From SXOA01 sp046153945 (GTDB lineage Bacteria; Planctomycetota; Planctomycetia; Pirellulales; Pirellulaceae): DNA of 64,000 nt. Location of the stretch: positions 1 through 64,000 of the forward strand of contig JBJXFF010000153.1 in the NCBI GenBank assembly GCA_046153945.1. Direction: 5' to 3'. A program made the position numbers and the translations under genes. Shown piece by piece: positions 16,182 through 24,084 of this stretch. The notes beneath the pieces are model-generated. The model had not been told where the DNA came from. It searched no databases and worked only from the letters and a program-made list of their open reading frames with translations. Positions within the stretch are counted from its first letter, which is position 1; every line of letters starts with the position of its first letter.

Positions 16182-17588
16182 TCAGAACAGCAATTCTTTA
16201 CCCCGCGCGTCCCCGGCGATGGTCGTCGGAGGATCATGCCAGAACAAACCACCGCTCCGCTCGACACGATCCAGTATCTGATCCTTGGTCAACTCGCGAA
16301 TAATATGGCAACGGTCGCTGCCGGCGAATTCTCCCTCTCCATTGACCGCCAGCGATTTGTGGAAACAATCGCTACCGCAACTCCACTTGGCAAAGCACCC
16401 CTGGCAAAAGGCATGCTTGTCCACCGTCTGCTCGCGCAAATGATTGAGCACCGGCAGTTCAAAGTGATAGCCGCCCGTCGCAGGTTCGGAATGTCCGTAA
16501 ATGAAAGTTTCTGCTCGCGGAAGCGATTCCAAAAAGACTTCATAACAAGCAGATACGTTGCCGTCCGCGGTAAGCGCGAAGCTGTCCTGGGTGATGCCGC
16601 AGAAATGGTTGGTCTGGGTTCCTAATCTTGCTCCCGAAAAATGAATGTCCTGGCCGTATTTGCGAGCTTCAGCCTGTCCTGCGCGATACTGATCAAGGAA
16701 GGACTGCGTCTCCGCAGATGGCGCGTCGGTCCATCGTCCAAGCTGGTAAGCTGGCTCCACTTGAATTCTGCGGGGGTGGAATTTCTGGCAGATGAAGGTG
16801 ATGCTATCCGCCAATCGCCCAATCTGATCGTGCGTGACAGTCAGACGCAACGCATAGTTGTAATTTGACTCATCAAAACGCTGGATCGTCCGCAGGACAT
16901 GTGCAGAGGAAGGTTGTCCAAGCACGGTCAAGCGATGAGCATCGTGCGCGGCGGGAAGGCCATCGAATGACAAGCTGACACCATCCAAATGTTGCAGCAC
17001 CCAGTCAATCTGGTCATCCGAGAGAATGCCGTTGCTGGCCATTGCCGCCCGCAGTTTCAATCCACTTTTGGCAGCTTGCAGGCTGGCATAGTCATAGGAC
17101 TGCGTGAGCGTGTTCCAGTTGACCGTGGGCTCGCCACCGCCATGGTAGGCGATTTCCACTTCGTCCTTTTGCAGCTCCAGTGCGTTCTGAATGATGAAGT
17201 CGATCCCTTGCTTGGCGACCTCCAAAGACATCGCACGCTTAGGAGTATCGCCAGCGGACGCATAGCAATACGTGCACCGCAGATTGCACGAGGTCGTAAG
17301 GAACAGCGTCACCATCGTCGGCTTCGGCTGGCCGGAAAAATGAGTAATGGGCGGGATTTCTGGCGCACCTTCCACAATTCCCAACCGGCGCAAGAATTCG
17401 ACGAGCCGATCCGTTTCACGGTCATTCAGATCGGCTGTCGCCTCTTGTAGAGCGACAATCCGGTTCACGGTCCTGCCGTCCGCCACGAACGCCGCCTTCT
17501 GAAGGGGCGCATAGACCAGGTACGCCCCCTCCAGGGGAACAACGAACAGCTCCGCGGTAACCTGGGGCACTGCAACGATGGAAGTCAT
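16182..17588 (-). CDS. Radical SAM/SPASM enzyme with N-terminal extra domain
   Basis: A 468-residue radical SAM protein. GAGG lies five bases before the ATG at 17588, and an upstream ATG at 17630 is less likely. Residues about 1-85 form an alpha/beta domain before the catalytic core; its position and size would suit a PqqD-like peptide-recognition domain, but I cannot confirm that. C101, C105 and C108 in CNLRCTYCYA bind the SAM cluster, and GGGEPTVNWNTL is the usual second motif. A SPASM-type Cys set follows (HFCG, SACYE, CQGCFAKWSCGSDC). SPASM enzymes modify peptides or proteins. The WD40 gene directly downstream is a candidate target; no short precursor gene is apparent upstream. An anSME identity is less likely because those lack this N-terminal domain. 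Confidence 0.88.
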   Translation of the reverse strand: MTSIVAVPQVTAELFVVPLEGAYLVYAPLQKAAFVADGRTVNRIVALQEATADLNDRETDRLVEFLRRLGIVEGAPEIPPITHFSGQPKPTMVTLFLTTSCNLRCTYCYASAGDTPKRAMSLEVAKQGIDFIIQNALELQKDEVEIAYHGGGEPTVNWNTLTQSYDYASLQAAKSGLKLRAAMASNGILSDDQIDWVLQHLDGVSLSFDGLPAAHDAHRLTVLGQPSSAHVLRTIQRFDESNYNYALRLTVTHDQIGRLADSITFICQKFHPRRIQVEPAYQLGRWTDAPSAETQSFLDQYRAGQAEARKYGQDIHFSGARLGTQTNHFCGITQDSFALTADGNVSACYEVFLESLPRAETFIYGHSEPATGGYHFELPVLNHLREQTVDKHAFCQGCFAKWSCGSDCFHKSLAVNGEGEFAGSDRCHIIRELTKDQILDRVERSGGLFWHDPPTTIAGDARGKELLF

Positions 17589-17749
17589 TCCCGCCTCGAA
17601 TGGACTTTGCGGTCTTCTTAACAACAACAAGCCTGCCAGGCGTTACTCACCGCCGGGAATGCCCCAAACTACTCCCAAGAATGGGGAAATGCAACATCAC
17701 GACGAAGGGGACTGCTTCTGCCACGTTGCTGAAGAAATTGAAAAAACTG

Positions 17750-18619
17750 TTACCACTGCAACTTGCCCGGCAGGTAGTTTTCAATCAACGCCGTGTAGTA
17801 CGGCGCCAGTTCGGGCCAGTTGGGGCGAGTGGAACTCTTGGAGTAGAGATCGTAAGGATTGAATTTGCGGACCCAAGCGAGCATTTGCCGGTCGTGGTCG
17901 TCGAGGAGGTAGCTGTATTCCTCTTCGCGGTGCCAGGGATAGCAGGAGTGGTAGCGGATCATGTAGCGAGCGGGTTCCGGGAGCGAGCAACCGGCCTGGG
18001 TGACGACGTGGAAGAGGTATTCGTCGTGTCCCCAGGAGAGATGCAAGTTGCGCAGCCCGCAGCCTTCTTCATAGACACCCAGCCGCGTCCCCAGCCGCGG
18101 ATCCTGCCTATCGGGATTGGCTTCCAAATACTCCGGATAGACAATGCGGCTGCTGAAGGCACAGCCGACGGGGAAAGTATCGCCGACGACGGCCCATTGC
18201 GGCTCGCCGAACAGGCAGAGAATTTTGCCCAGGTCGTGAATGAGGCCCGCGAGAACGAACCAATCTTCGTGGCCGTCGCCGCGGATGGCTTCTGCGGTTT
18301 GCAGCAGGTGCTCTTTTTGTGACAGGTCCGTGTCCGGATCGGAATCATCGACGAGCGTGTTGAGAAAGTCCATCGCCTCCAGCACGGTCATTTCCCGTTG
18401 CTCAAGGGCCAGATATTTTCGCTTCTTCTCCAGTACGAAGTCGTAGGTCTGATGGAGGTGATTGAGCCGGTAGAACTCGCGGACACTATCGCGGCTGGGA
18501 TTGTCGTAATTGCGATAGTCTTTCTTTTCCTTTGTCTCCGGCTGCGGGTAGCGTTCAGCGACGAAGTCCTCCCATTGGTCGAGGCTTTGCAGAGGATTGT
18601 TTGAATTTCTCGCCGTCAT
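17750..18619 (-). CDS. miox: Myo-inositol oxygenase
   Basis: A 289-residue protein closely resembling eukaryotic myo-inositol oxygenase, which cleaves inositol to D-glucuronate with a diiron centre. All metal ligands are present: H104, H128 and D129 (GLIHDLGK), H198 (SWGHDEYLF), H224 (MIRYHS), and D257 (NPYDLYSK). The stretch FGEPQWAVVGDTFPVGC (137-153) is nearly identical to animal proteins. There is no signal peptide. No inositol transporter, glucuronate isomerase or dehydrogenase gene lies beside it; the fragment could act alone or with distant genes. Gaps on each side exceed 160 bp, so it is probably transcribed alone. Confidence 0.95.
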   Translation of the reverse strand: MTARNSNNPLQSLDQWEDFVAERYPQPETKEKKDYRNYDNPSRDSVREFYRLNHLHQTYDFVLEKKRKYLALEQREMTVLEAMDFLNTLVDDSDPDTDLSQKEHLLQTAEAIRGDGHEDWFVLAGLIHDLGKILCLFGEPQWAVVGDTFPVGCAFSSRIVYPEYLEANPDRQDPRLGTRLGVYEEGCGLRNLHLSWGHDEYLFHVVTQAGCSLPEPARYMIRYHSCYPWHREEEYSYLLDDHDRQMLAWVRKFNPYDLYSKSSTRPNWPELAPYYTALIENYLPGKLQW

Positions 18620-18901
18620 GGAATTTTTTTAGAGTGGGACATCAGTCCAATTCTCCTTCGCCTGCAATCGGCATCGGCCTACGGCCGCGGTCAAGAATCG
18701 GCATTTCGGGATCAATGAGCCTGCGCTTGATCGGTGGTTAACGCCGCGAGAAGCGACCAGCCCCCCGCTTGTAAGATCGTCCGGCGCGCAAAACCCCGTG
18801 TAGCCTGCTGAGTGCTGCCGAGCATCGAGATCGCGGGCTGTTGTCGCATGCTTCACCAGGGGTGAAGTCTACTGCGAAGCTCAAACCATTGCCAGCGCGC
18901 G
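18620..18901. other. Gap between cyclic-nucleotide and inositol-oxygenase genes
   Basis: About 280 bp without a supported gene or RNA. A small hairpin (CTTCACC...GGTGAAG) near 18850-18867 has no T-tract. The MIOX promoter should be here, but I cannot pick its boxes. Confidence 0.5.
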
Positions 18902-19489
18902 TTAGGACAGGTTCGCACCGACGCTGATGAACGGCTTGGGGGGGCGGAAGGACGACATCAGGCTCTCTCGCAATTTTCGCCAGTTCTCGCGGATGGCATG
19001 CTCCCGCTGTCGAGTGAGATTGTCGGTTATCCATTCGTCGGTGTGATGGAGGCGTGCGGCCAGGATTTCGGCGGCGTTGGTGGTGAGGCGAAGGGCCAAA
19101 TGCGGATTCTGCGCGGCCAGCGCGTCAAATTGGGCGCGCGGCAGGCGCATGATGCGCGCGGAAGTGAGACATTTGGCCGTGGCCGCGTGGGGAGCAGCGT
19201 GAAAAAAGCTCATTTCGCCAAACACGCTGCCCGATTCCAATTTTGCGAGCACCCTTTCGCCGAGTTTCGGCACAAGCAGGTCAATTTCTACCGTTCCCTC
19301 TAGGAGCAAGTACAAGGCTCGGCCCGAGTCTTCCGCTTGAAAGACCGTTTCGCCCTCGTTGAAAGAAAGGTCTTCCGATGCTGCCAGAAGCTGAAGAATT
19401 TCGTTCCCAGTGAGGCCGCTAAAGAGCTCGACCGAATGTAAAGGAGCGACGGATATTTGAACCTCAGTTAATGATATCGTTGTCGTCAA
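18902..19489 (-). CDS. Cyclic-nucleotide-binding domain protein without DNA-binding domain
   Basis: A 195-residue protein. The start is TTG at 19489-19487: the minus strand has AGGAGGT with six bases from AGGAGG to TTG, a near-perfect ribosome site, so an ATG 26 codons upstream is not needed. Residues about 15-130 form a cNMP-binding beta-roll (GETVFQAEDSGRALYLLLEG, then GSVFGEMSFFHAAPHAATAKCL). The C-terminal part is a long charged helix with no helix-turn-helix, so it is not a CRP-type regulator by itself; it may sense cAMP or cGMP and act on a partner. It is the last gene of a unit with the nucleoside-deoxyribosyltransferase-like gene and rlmN. Confidence 0.8.
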   Translation of the reverse strand: MTTTISLTEVQISVAPLHSVELFSGLTGNEILQLLAASEDLSFNEGETVFQAEDSGRALYLLLEGTVEIDLLVPKLGERVLAKLESGSVFGEMSFFHAAPHAATAKCLTSARIMRLPRAQFDALAAQNPHLALRLTTNAAEILAARLHHTDEWITDNLTRQREHAIRENWRKLRESLMSSFRPPKPFISVGANLS

Positions 19490-19494
19490 GGAAT

Positions 19495-19501
19495 ACCTCC
19501 T
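19495..19501 (-). promoter_or_regulatory. Strong ribosome binding site that decides a TTG start
   Basis: The minus strand reads AGGAGGT here, with the AGGAGG core six bases before TTG at 19489. It is the strongest Shine-Dalgarno sequence I noticed and it sets the start of the cyclic-nucleotide-binding protein. Confidence 0.85.
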
Positions 19502-19567
19502 GGAAGAAAGATGTCTCTGTCCAAGTGGCATGCAAATGGTGTGCCCAGGGAAGAATCCCAATGCCAC

Positions 19568-20650
19568 TCAAGCTGACGATTTCGCAATCTCGGGGGGCAT
19601 CATCGGCGTTTCCAGGACCGGCAAGGTTGGCGTGCTCCGCCGCAATTGGCCGCAAGCGGCATCTATTTCGCTCCCTTTGCGCTGGCGAAATTTCACGTTG
19701 ATGCCGGCAGCCACTAGTATGTCTCGGAAGCGATTGACGGCGTTGCCGGAAGGTGTTTTGTACGGCAGGCCAGCAACTGGATTGTAAGGAATCACGTTGA
19801 GCAGCATCGTACGCCCCTGCAGCAATTCCACGAGTTCTTGGGCATGTTCGGGACGGTCGTTGATGTCCGCAAGCAGGACGTATTCAAAAGTAAGACGGCG
19901 GCCGGAGGCAACAAAGTAACGGTCAGCGGCCGCGAGGATGTCGGCCAGGCCGGTGCTCTTGTTGGTGGGGACGATTTGAGTTCGGATTTCGTCATTGGGG
20001 GCATGCAGCGAGACAGCCAGTTGATAGGCGGAGCCCAGTGCCGTCAGCCGGTCGAGCGGCACGGGAAGACCGACCGTGGAAATAGTGATGCGGCGGTGGC
20101 TGATGCCGAGTCCTTTCTCGCTACATGCCAAGTCCAGCGCGGGGAGCAGGTTGTCAAGGTTCGCCAGCGGCTCACCCATGCCCATCACGACGATGTGACT
20201 CAGCCGCTCTTCCGCCGGTAAGAGTCGCTGGAGCAGAAGCATTTGTTCGACGATTTCACCGCTGGTAAGATTGCGATCGACGCCATCCAGGCCGCTGGCG
20301 CAGAAGACGCATCCCATCGCGCAGCCAACCTGTGTGCTGATGCAGATGCTCCGCCGCTCGCCATCCCGCAGCAGCACGCATTCAATCCTACCGCCGTCGC
20401 TCAGTTGCAAGAGCAGCTTTTCGGTGCCGTCAGGCGCTGTCTGATGTCGCACTATCTTGCTGGTCCAGAGCGTCCAATCCGCCGCCAGTTCCTCGCGGAG
20501 CTTTTTGGGAAGGTCCGTCATGTCCGCGAAGTCGCCGGCTCTGTTTTCAAACAGCCACTTGCGGATTTGCCCAGCGCGGAAGTCCGGATACGCGCGGTCT
20601 TTGAGCCACACGGCCAGTGGTTCGGAACTTGGGTCGAGGAGATGGAGCAT
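19568..20650 (-). CDS. rlmN: 23S rRNA (adenine2503-C2)-methyltransferase RlmN
   Basis: A 360-residue radical SAM methyltransferase for A2503 of 23S rRNA and A37 of some tRNAs. C110, C114 and C117 in CAMGCVFC bind the 4Fe-4S cluster and the STQVGC context is standard. The methylated Cys is C333 in DAACGQL. The Gly-rich motif GMGEPLANLDN is present. Length matches the family. It lies four bases after the upstream gene stop, so both are transcribed together, and 78 bp before the cyclic-nucleotide gene start. Confidence 0.97.
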   Translation of the reverse strand: MLHLLDPSSEPLAVWLKDRAYPDFRAGQIRKWLFENRAGDFADMTDLPKKLREELAADWTLWTSKIVRHQTAPDGTEKLLLQLSDGGRIECVLLRDGERRSICISTQVGCAMGCVFCASGLDGVDRNLTSGEIVEQMLLLQRLLPAEERLSHIVVMGMGEPLANLDNLLPALDLACSEKGLGISHRRITISTVGLPVPLDRLTALGSAYQLAVSLHAPNDEIRTQIVPTNKSTGLADILAAADRYFVASGRRLTFEYVLLADINDRPEHAQELVELLQGRTMLLNVIPYNPVAGLPYKTPSGNAVNRFRDILVAAGINVKFRQRKGSEIDAACGQLRRSTPTLPVLETPMMPPEIAKSSA

Positions 20651-20654
20651 CGTG

Positions 20655-21107
20655 TTATTGTACTCGACGCTCCCCTGCTCGAATTTCGGCTAGCCGCGAC
20701 CGCAGAGCCCCCGAACAGACCTCCGCTTCGAAAAGGGCGACGTCGGGAAAGACGACGTGGCTGCAAAAGCGAACGGTCCAGTTGTGGGAAAGGGGGCTGA
20801 TGGTGAAGACAATCTTGCCGTTCCGCCAGGCTTCCCACATTTCGATGGCGGTCCCCATCGACGCTTCCGGAACGAACGCGATGAGCAGGTCCACCTCGCC
20901 GCACATCTGGTTGTGATGCAGAAAGACGCTTCGCCCTTGGTCCTCGTCGTAATCTAGCGACTGCTGATGGTCGGCGAGCGGGTCGTAGACCTGCGCCTCC
21001 GGCAAATGCTCGGCCAGAAGCTGCTTGAGCCGTCCGCGGTAGTTTTGCGGGTGCATTTCGGCACTGACGTGCGAACCTTGCATGATCCCGGCGAGGAAGA
21101 CGCGCAT
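20655..21107 (-). CDS. Nucleoside 2-deoxyribosyltransferase-like small protein
   Basis: A 150-residue protein starting MRVFLAGIMQGSHVS, with CGEVDLLIAFVPEASMGTAIEMWEAW and ISPLSHNWTVRF in the second half. This pattern (Rossmann-like, with acidic AFVPEASMG and later Asn/Trp) resembles nucleoside 2-deoxyribosyltransferase-like folds, which exchange bases between deoxyribose groups. Which reaction it catalyses is unclear. It is the first gene of a three-gene unit with rlmN and the cyclic-nucleotide-binding gene. The ATG is preceded by a C-rich repeat on the coding strand (21112-21150) rather than a Shine-Dalgarno sequence. Confidence 0.7.
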   Translation of the reverse strand: MRVFLAGIMQGSHVSAEMHPQNYRGRLKQLLAEHLPEAQVYDPLADHQQSLDYDEDQGRSVFLHHNQMCGEVDLLIAFVPEASMGTAIEMWEAWRNGKIVFTISPLSHNWTVRFCSHVVFPDVALFEAEVCSGALRSRLAEIRAGERRVQ

Positions 21108-21111
21108 GGAA

Positions 21112-21150
21112 CGGGGCGGGGGACTTGGGTCCAGGGGCTGGGGAAGAGAG
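21112..21150 (-). repeat. C-rich repeat, copy A
   Basis: On the minus strand this begins CTCTTCCCCAGCCCC and runs into the ATG at 21107. Related copies are at 24040-24073 and 55669-55708. The complementary strand is G-rich with several G-runs and could form a quadruplex. Confidence 0.7.
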
Positions 21151-21220
21151 GCTTTGCCTCTGACCGACAGTCGTTATCATACACTTCCTTACATCCTCTA
21201 CGACCCACTGAGACTCACCC

Positions 21221-22414
21221 ATGCCCACGACTTCCCCCAGCCCCGTTCTTCCCGATCTCTCGCGCGCCCAGAAGCTGGTGCTGGAAATGATGGCCATCCC
21301 CGGCAAGAGTGGCGAAGAGGAGCGGGTTGCCGAGTTCATCCGCAAGATGCTCATGGGGGCAGGTGCACGAACGGAGGACATCAAATCCGACAATGCCAAT
21401 AAGTCCGCGCTCATCAAAGGCACCACCGGCAATCTCATCCTCAAGCTGCCAGGGACAATGAAGAAAGCCCCGCGGCGAATGTTCTCCGCTCACATGGACA
21501 CCGTCCCCATCTGCGTCGGTTGTGAGCCGGTGGTGAAGGGGGAATTCGTTCGCTCGGCCAATCCGGCAACGGGTCTCGGCGGCGACGACCGCGCGGGGGC
21601 GGCGACAATTCTTACGGCAGCATGTGAAATCCTGGAGCGGGGACTTCCGCACCCGCCCCTCACTTTCTGCTGGTTCATCCAGGAAGAGATTGGCTTGCAA
21701 GGGGCCCGCCACTTGCAACTTTCGCTCCTGGGCAAACCGGCGATGGCCTTCAACTGGGACGGTGGTTCCCCCGACAAGATGACTATAGGTGCGACCGGCG
21801 GCTATCGGATGAATGTCGAGGTAGAAGGAGTTGCAAGCCACGCCGGCGTCGCGCCGGAGCGCGGAGTGAGTGCGATCGCCATTGCCTCCATCGCCATCGC
21901 TGAGTTGCATCGCGGCGGCTGGCATGGCCTGGTGCAGAAGGGGAAAAGCAGCGGCACCAGCAACGTTGGCTTTATCCATGCCGGCGAGGCGACCAACGTC
22001 GTCACCGACCGGGCCACTCTTAAAGTGGAAGCCCGCAGCCATGACCCCAAGTTCCGCCAAAAACTCGTCGGCGAAATCGAGAAGGCCTTCAAAAACGCCG
22101 CCAAGGAAGTGAAGAACGTTGAGGGCAAATGCGGCTCCGTACGCTTCGACGGCCGCCTCGACTACGAGTCCTTTCGCATCGACCCCAACCACGAATGTGT
22201 ACAATTGGCGGAAGCAGCCGTCCTCGCCACCGGCCGCAAGCCGCTGCGGGCGATCAGCAACGGCGGCCTCGACGCCAACTGGCTTAACGCCCACGGAATC
22301 CCGACGGTCACGCTCGGCTGCGGGCAGATGAATGTCCACATGACGAGCGAAATGCTCGACCTCGCCGGCTTCCGCGATGCCTGCAGAATTGCATTGCAAC
22401 TGGCGACCACGTAG
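21221..22414 (+). CDS. M20-family metallopeptidase (PepT-like)
   Basis: A 397-residue zinc peptidase of the tripeptide aminopeptidase/M20 type. H91 and D93 in SAHMDTVP bind zinc, D122 in GGDDRAGAA bridges the metals, E155 and E156 lie in IQEEIGL, and NVHMTSEM near the C-terminus supplies the last His. Between them is a dimerisation domain with HAGVAPERG. It would release N-terminal residues from small peptides in the cytosol. The ATG at 21221 is the natural start. It is divergent from the upstream nucleoside-related gene, with about 110 bp between them. Confidence 0.85.
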   Translation: MPTTSPSPVLPDLSRAQKLVLEMMAIPGKSGEEERVAEFIRKMLMGAGARTEDIKSDNANKSALIKGTTGNLILKLPGTMKKAPRRMFSAHMDTVPICVGCEPVVKGEFVRSANPATGLGGDDRAGAATILTAACEILERGLPHPPLTFCWFIQEEIGLQGARHLQLSLLGKPAMAFNWDGGSPDKMTIGATGGYRMNVEVEGVASHAGVAPERGVSAIAIASIAIAELHRGGWHGLVQKGKSSGTSNVGFIHAGEATNVVTDRATLKVEARSHDPKFRQKLVGEIEKAFKNAAKEVKNVEGKCGSVRFDGRLDYESFRIDPNHECVQLAEAAVLATGRKPLRAISNGGLDANWLNAHGIPTVTLGCGQMNVHMTSEMLDLAGFRDACRIALQLATT

Positions 22415-22462
22415 CCACATGCCGCCGGCATGTCGGCTTGATTTGAGGTCACGAGAAATACC

Positions 22463-22765
22463 ATGTCCCCCGACGACGAACTTTGCCTCTGCTTCCATGT
22501 CACGCAGCGGAAAGTTCTCAACTACATCCGAATCGAAAAACCAAAGCGCCCCGCGCAGCTCGCGGATTGCTACGGCGCGGGGACCGGCTGCGGCTGGTGC
22601 CGGCCCTACCTGGAACGGCTCTTCGAGCAAGCGGTGCTGCGTGGCGAAACCACGGTCAACTTTCCGACGCCCGACGAGTACGCCAAAATGCGGAGCAAGT
22701 ACGTTCATGAAACGGGAGCTGTTCCGCCGCCGGGGGCAACGCCGGTGGATGAAACGACTCCGTAG
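22463..22765 (+). CDS. BFD-like [2Fe-2S] ferredoxin
   Basis: A 100-residue protein with the Fer2_BFD pattern: C8 and C10 in CLCF, then C43 and C46 in CGWC, spaced as in bacterioferritin-associated ferredoxins. These proteins pass electrons or bind iron-sulfur partners, classically to mobilise bacterioferritin iron. A Pro-rich acidic tail follows. A spacing of 48 bp after the peptidase suggests it may follow it in one transcript, without a known link. No bacterioferritin gene is near. Confidence 0.85.
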   Translation: MSPDDELCLCFHVTQRKVLNYIRIEKPKRPAQLADCYGAGTGCGWCRPYLERLFEQAVLRGETTVNFPTPDEYAKMRSKYVHETGAVPPPGATPVDETTP

Positions 22766-22865
22766 CCTAGTCCTCCGCAGGCCCTTTATCGCTCGATCCT
22801 GTCTCTGTTTCCAACTTCGCCAGCTCATTGGTAAAATAGATTCACAACTATCCAGGAGCAGATGT

Positions 22866-23126
22866 ATGTCGCACCTCGAAATCCAAGTGCCGGAGTCCAC
22901 GGAGCAGTTCATCCAGCAACAGATTGCGGCGGGCAAATTCGCTTCGCCCAGTGAATACGTAGTTGATCTCGTGGAGCAGGACCGGCAGCGGGCAGCTCGC
23001 AAGGAATTGGAAGGGCTGCTCTTGGCGGGCCTCCATTCCGGACCAGGAATTGAGGTTACTCCAGAGTATTGGGAGGCGAAGAAACAGGCGTGGCGCGCGC
23101 GCCACCAAGGAAAAGCCGACTCATGA
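22866..23126 (+). CDS. ParD-like antitoxin (CopG/ribbon-helix-helix type)
   Basis: An 86-residue protein with the ParD pattern, MSHLEIQVPESTEQFIQQQI then GKFASPSEYVVDLVEQ, a ribbon-helix-helix DNA-binding start followed by a C-terminal tail that would bind the toxin. AGGAG lies upstream of the ATG. The TGA stop overlaps the toxin ATG as ATGA, which is typical for this class of toxin-antitoxin pair and indicates coupled translation. It would repress its own promoter and neutralise the toxin. Confidence 0.88.
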   Translation: MSHLEIQVPESTEQFIQQQIAAGKFASPSEYVVDLVEQDRQRAARKELEGLLLAGLHSGPGIEVTPEYWEAKKQAWRARHQGKADS

Positions 23127-23437
23127 AATACCGCCTCCACAAATCGCCGGAGGCCGATAGAGACACGGATGAAATTGCGGACTATTTGACCGAACGAAGT
23201 GTCCGGACAGCCGAGCGATTCTTGAATCAAGTGGAATCTACCTTGGAACGGATTCGCCTCGATCCTGGACTGGGGATGCATTTGAAGATCGAGGAGCCAC
23301 AACTCTACGGAGTCCTTTGGCACCGAGTGGAAGGTTTTCCCAACCATTTGATTTTCTTCCAGGTTGAAGACGATTCGATTTGTGTGCTTCGAATTCTTCA
23401 TGGGGCACGCGATTGGAAATCCGAACTTGATCGCTAG
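23123..23437 (+). CDS. RelE/ParE-superfamily toxin
   Basis: A 104-residue basic protein of the ParE/RelE fold: MKYRLHKSPEADRDTDEIADYL then ERFLNQVESTLERIRLDPGLG and the C-terminal LRILHGARDW. Such toxins inhibit gyrase (ParE) or cut mRNA (RelE); this gene resembles the ParE side, but activity is not inferred. Its start is ATG at 23123, sharing four bases with the antitoxin stop. Its stop overlaps the coaE stop by four bases on the opposite strand. Confidence 0.85.
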   Translation: MKYRLHKSPEADRDTDEIADYLTERSVRTAERFLNQVESTLERIRLDPGLGMHLKIEEPQLYGVLWHRVEGFPNHLIFFQVEDDSICVLRILHGARDWKSELDR

Positions 23438-24084
23438 TGGTCCGTCTTCCCCACATTCAGCCTCCACCACTCTCCCACCTGGTGCCGCGTCTGATCCGCC
23501 GGTCCGCTGTTGTCGATGATGTAGCCGCTGCGAGCTCGTTTTTCATCGAGGGGGAGTTGAGTCGCTTCGCGGGCCAGAAAATCACGCTCGCTCCAGCCGC
23601 GAGCCAGCGCGCGAACGAGGCGAATCTCTCGCGGGGCCGAGACAAAGATGATGACATCGCATTGTTTGTCCCAGCCGGCTTCGAAGAGTAGAGCGGCATC
23701 GAGTATGAGAACGTTGTTGCCGGCCGCGCGATGACGAGAAATTTGTTCCTCCAGGCGGGCGGCGATTCGCGGATGGGTGACCGACTCGAGATACCTTTTC
23801 TCTTCCTGGTTGCCTGCGGAGAACACGATTTTGGCGATTACGGAGCGGCTGAGCGAGCCATCCAGGGTAATGATTCCGTCTCCCCAGCGCTTGTGAAGAG
23901 CGTCGATGACTTCCTTGTCCCGCAGAACCTCGTGTCCGGCGCGATCGGCATCCAAGACCACGCCCCCGAGCGACTTCATTTGCTCAGCAACGAGGCTCTT
24001 GCCGCTGGCGATGCCGCCGACGAGGCCGATGAGGAGTTGAGGTTGGGGACTGGGGGCTGGGGACTGGGGAAGATTTGGACTCAT
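23434..24084 (-). CDS. coaE: Dephospho-CoA kinase
   Basis: A 216-residue kinase for the last step of CoA synthesis. The P-loop GGIASGKS is at residues 24-31 and LDADRAGHEVL follows, as in the family. The ATG at 24084 overlaps the polA stop as ATGA, so it is translated with polA. The first 16 residues (SPNLPQSPAPSPQPQ) are absent from most CoaE proteins and are encoded by a C-rich repeat related to those at two other start codons in the window. The stop overlaps the ParE-like toxin stop by four bases. Confidence 0.95.
   Translation of the reverse strand: MSPNLPQSPAPSPQPQLLIGLVGGIASGKSLVAEQMKSLGGVVLDADRAGHEVLRDKEVIDALHKRWGDGIITLDGSLSRSVIAKIVFSAGNQEEKRYLESVTHPRIAARLEEQISRHRAAGNNVLILDAALLFEAGWDKQCDVIIFVSAPREIRLVRALARGWSERDFLAREATQLPLDEKRARSGYIIDNSGPADQTRHQVGEWWRLNVGKTDH
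24040..24073 (-). repeat. C-rich repeat, copy B, inside coaE
   Basis: On the minus strand it begins CTTCCCCAGTCCCC and lies inside the coaE gene just after its ATG. Compare copies A and C. It encodes the Pro/Ser-rich extension before the P-loop domain. Confidence 0.7.

Noticed and set aside
16182..17588. The SPASM enzyme as a sulfatase-maturing anSME for the gene at 7943
   Set aside because: The cluster-binding motif is at residue 101 behind an extra domain, unlike anSME, and the WD40 gene is the linked partner.
17578..17862. A + frame with Cys-containing start (GDCFCHVAEEIEKT), a tempting precursor for the radical SAM enzyme
   Set aside because: It runs antisense into the MIOX gene end, is divergent from the enzyme and has no ribosome site that I trust.
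18848..18868. A hairpin as terminator of the cyclic-nucleotide gene
   Set aside because: No T-run follows on either strand.
21215..23470. A 751-residue minus-strand frame opposite the M20 peptidase, the ferredoxin and the toxin-antitoxin genes
   Set aside because: Composition fits an antisense shadow of GC-rich codons; the + strand genes have clear families.
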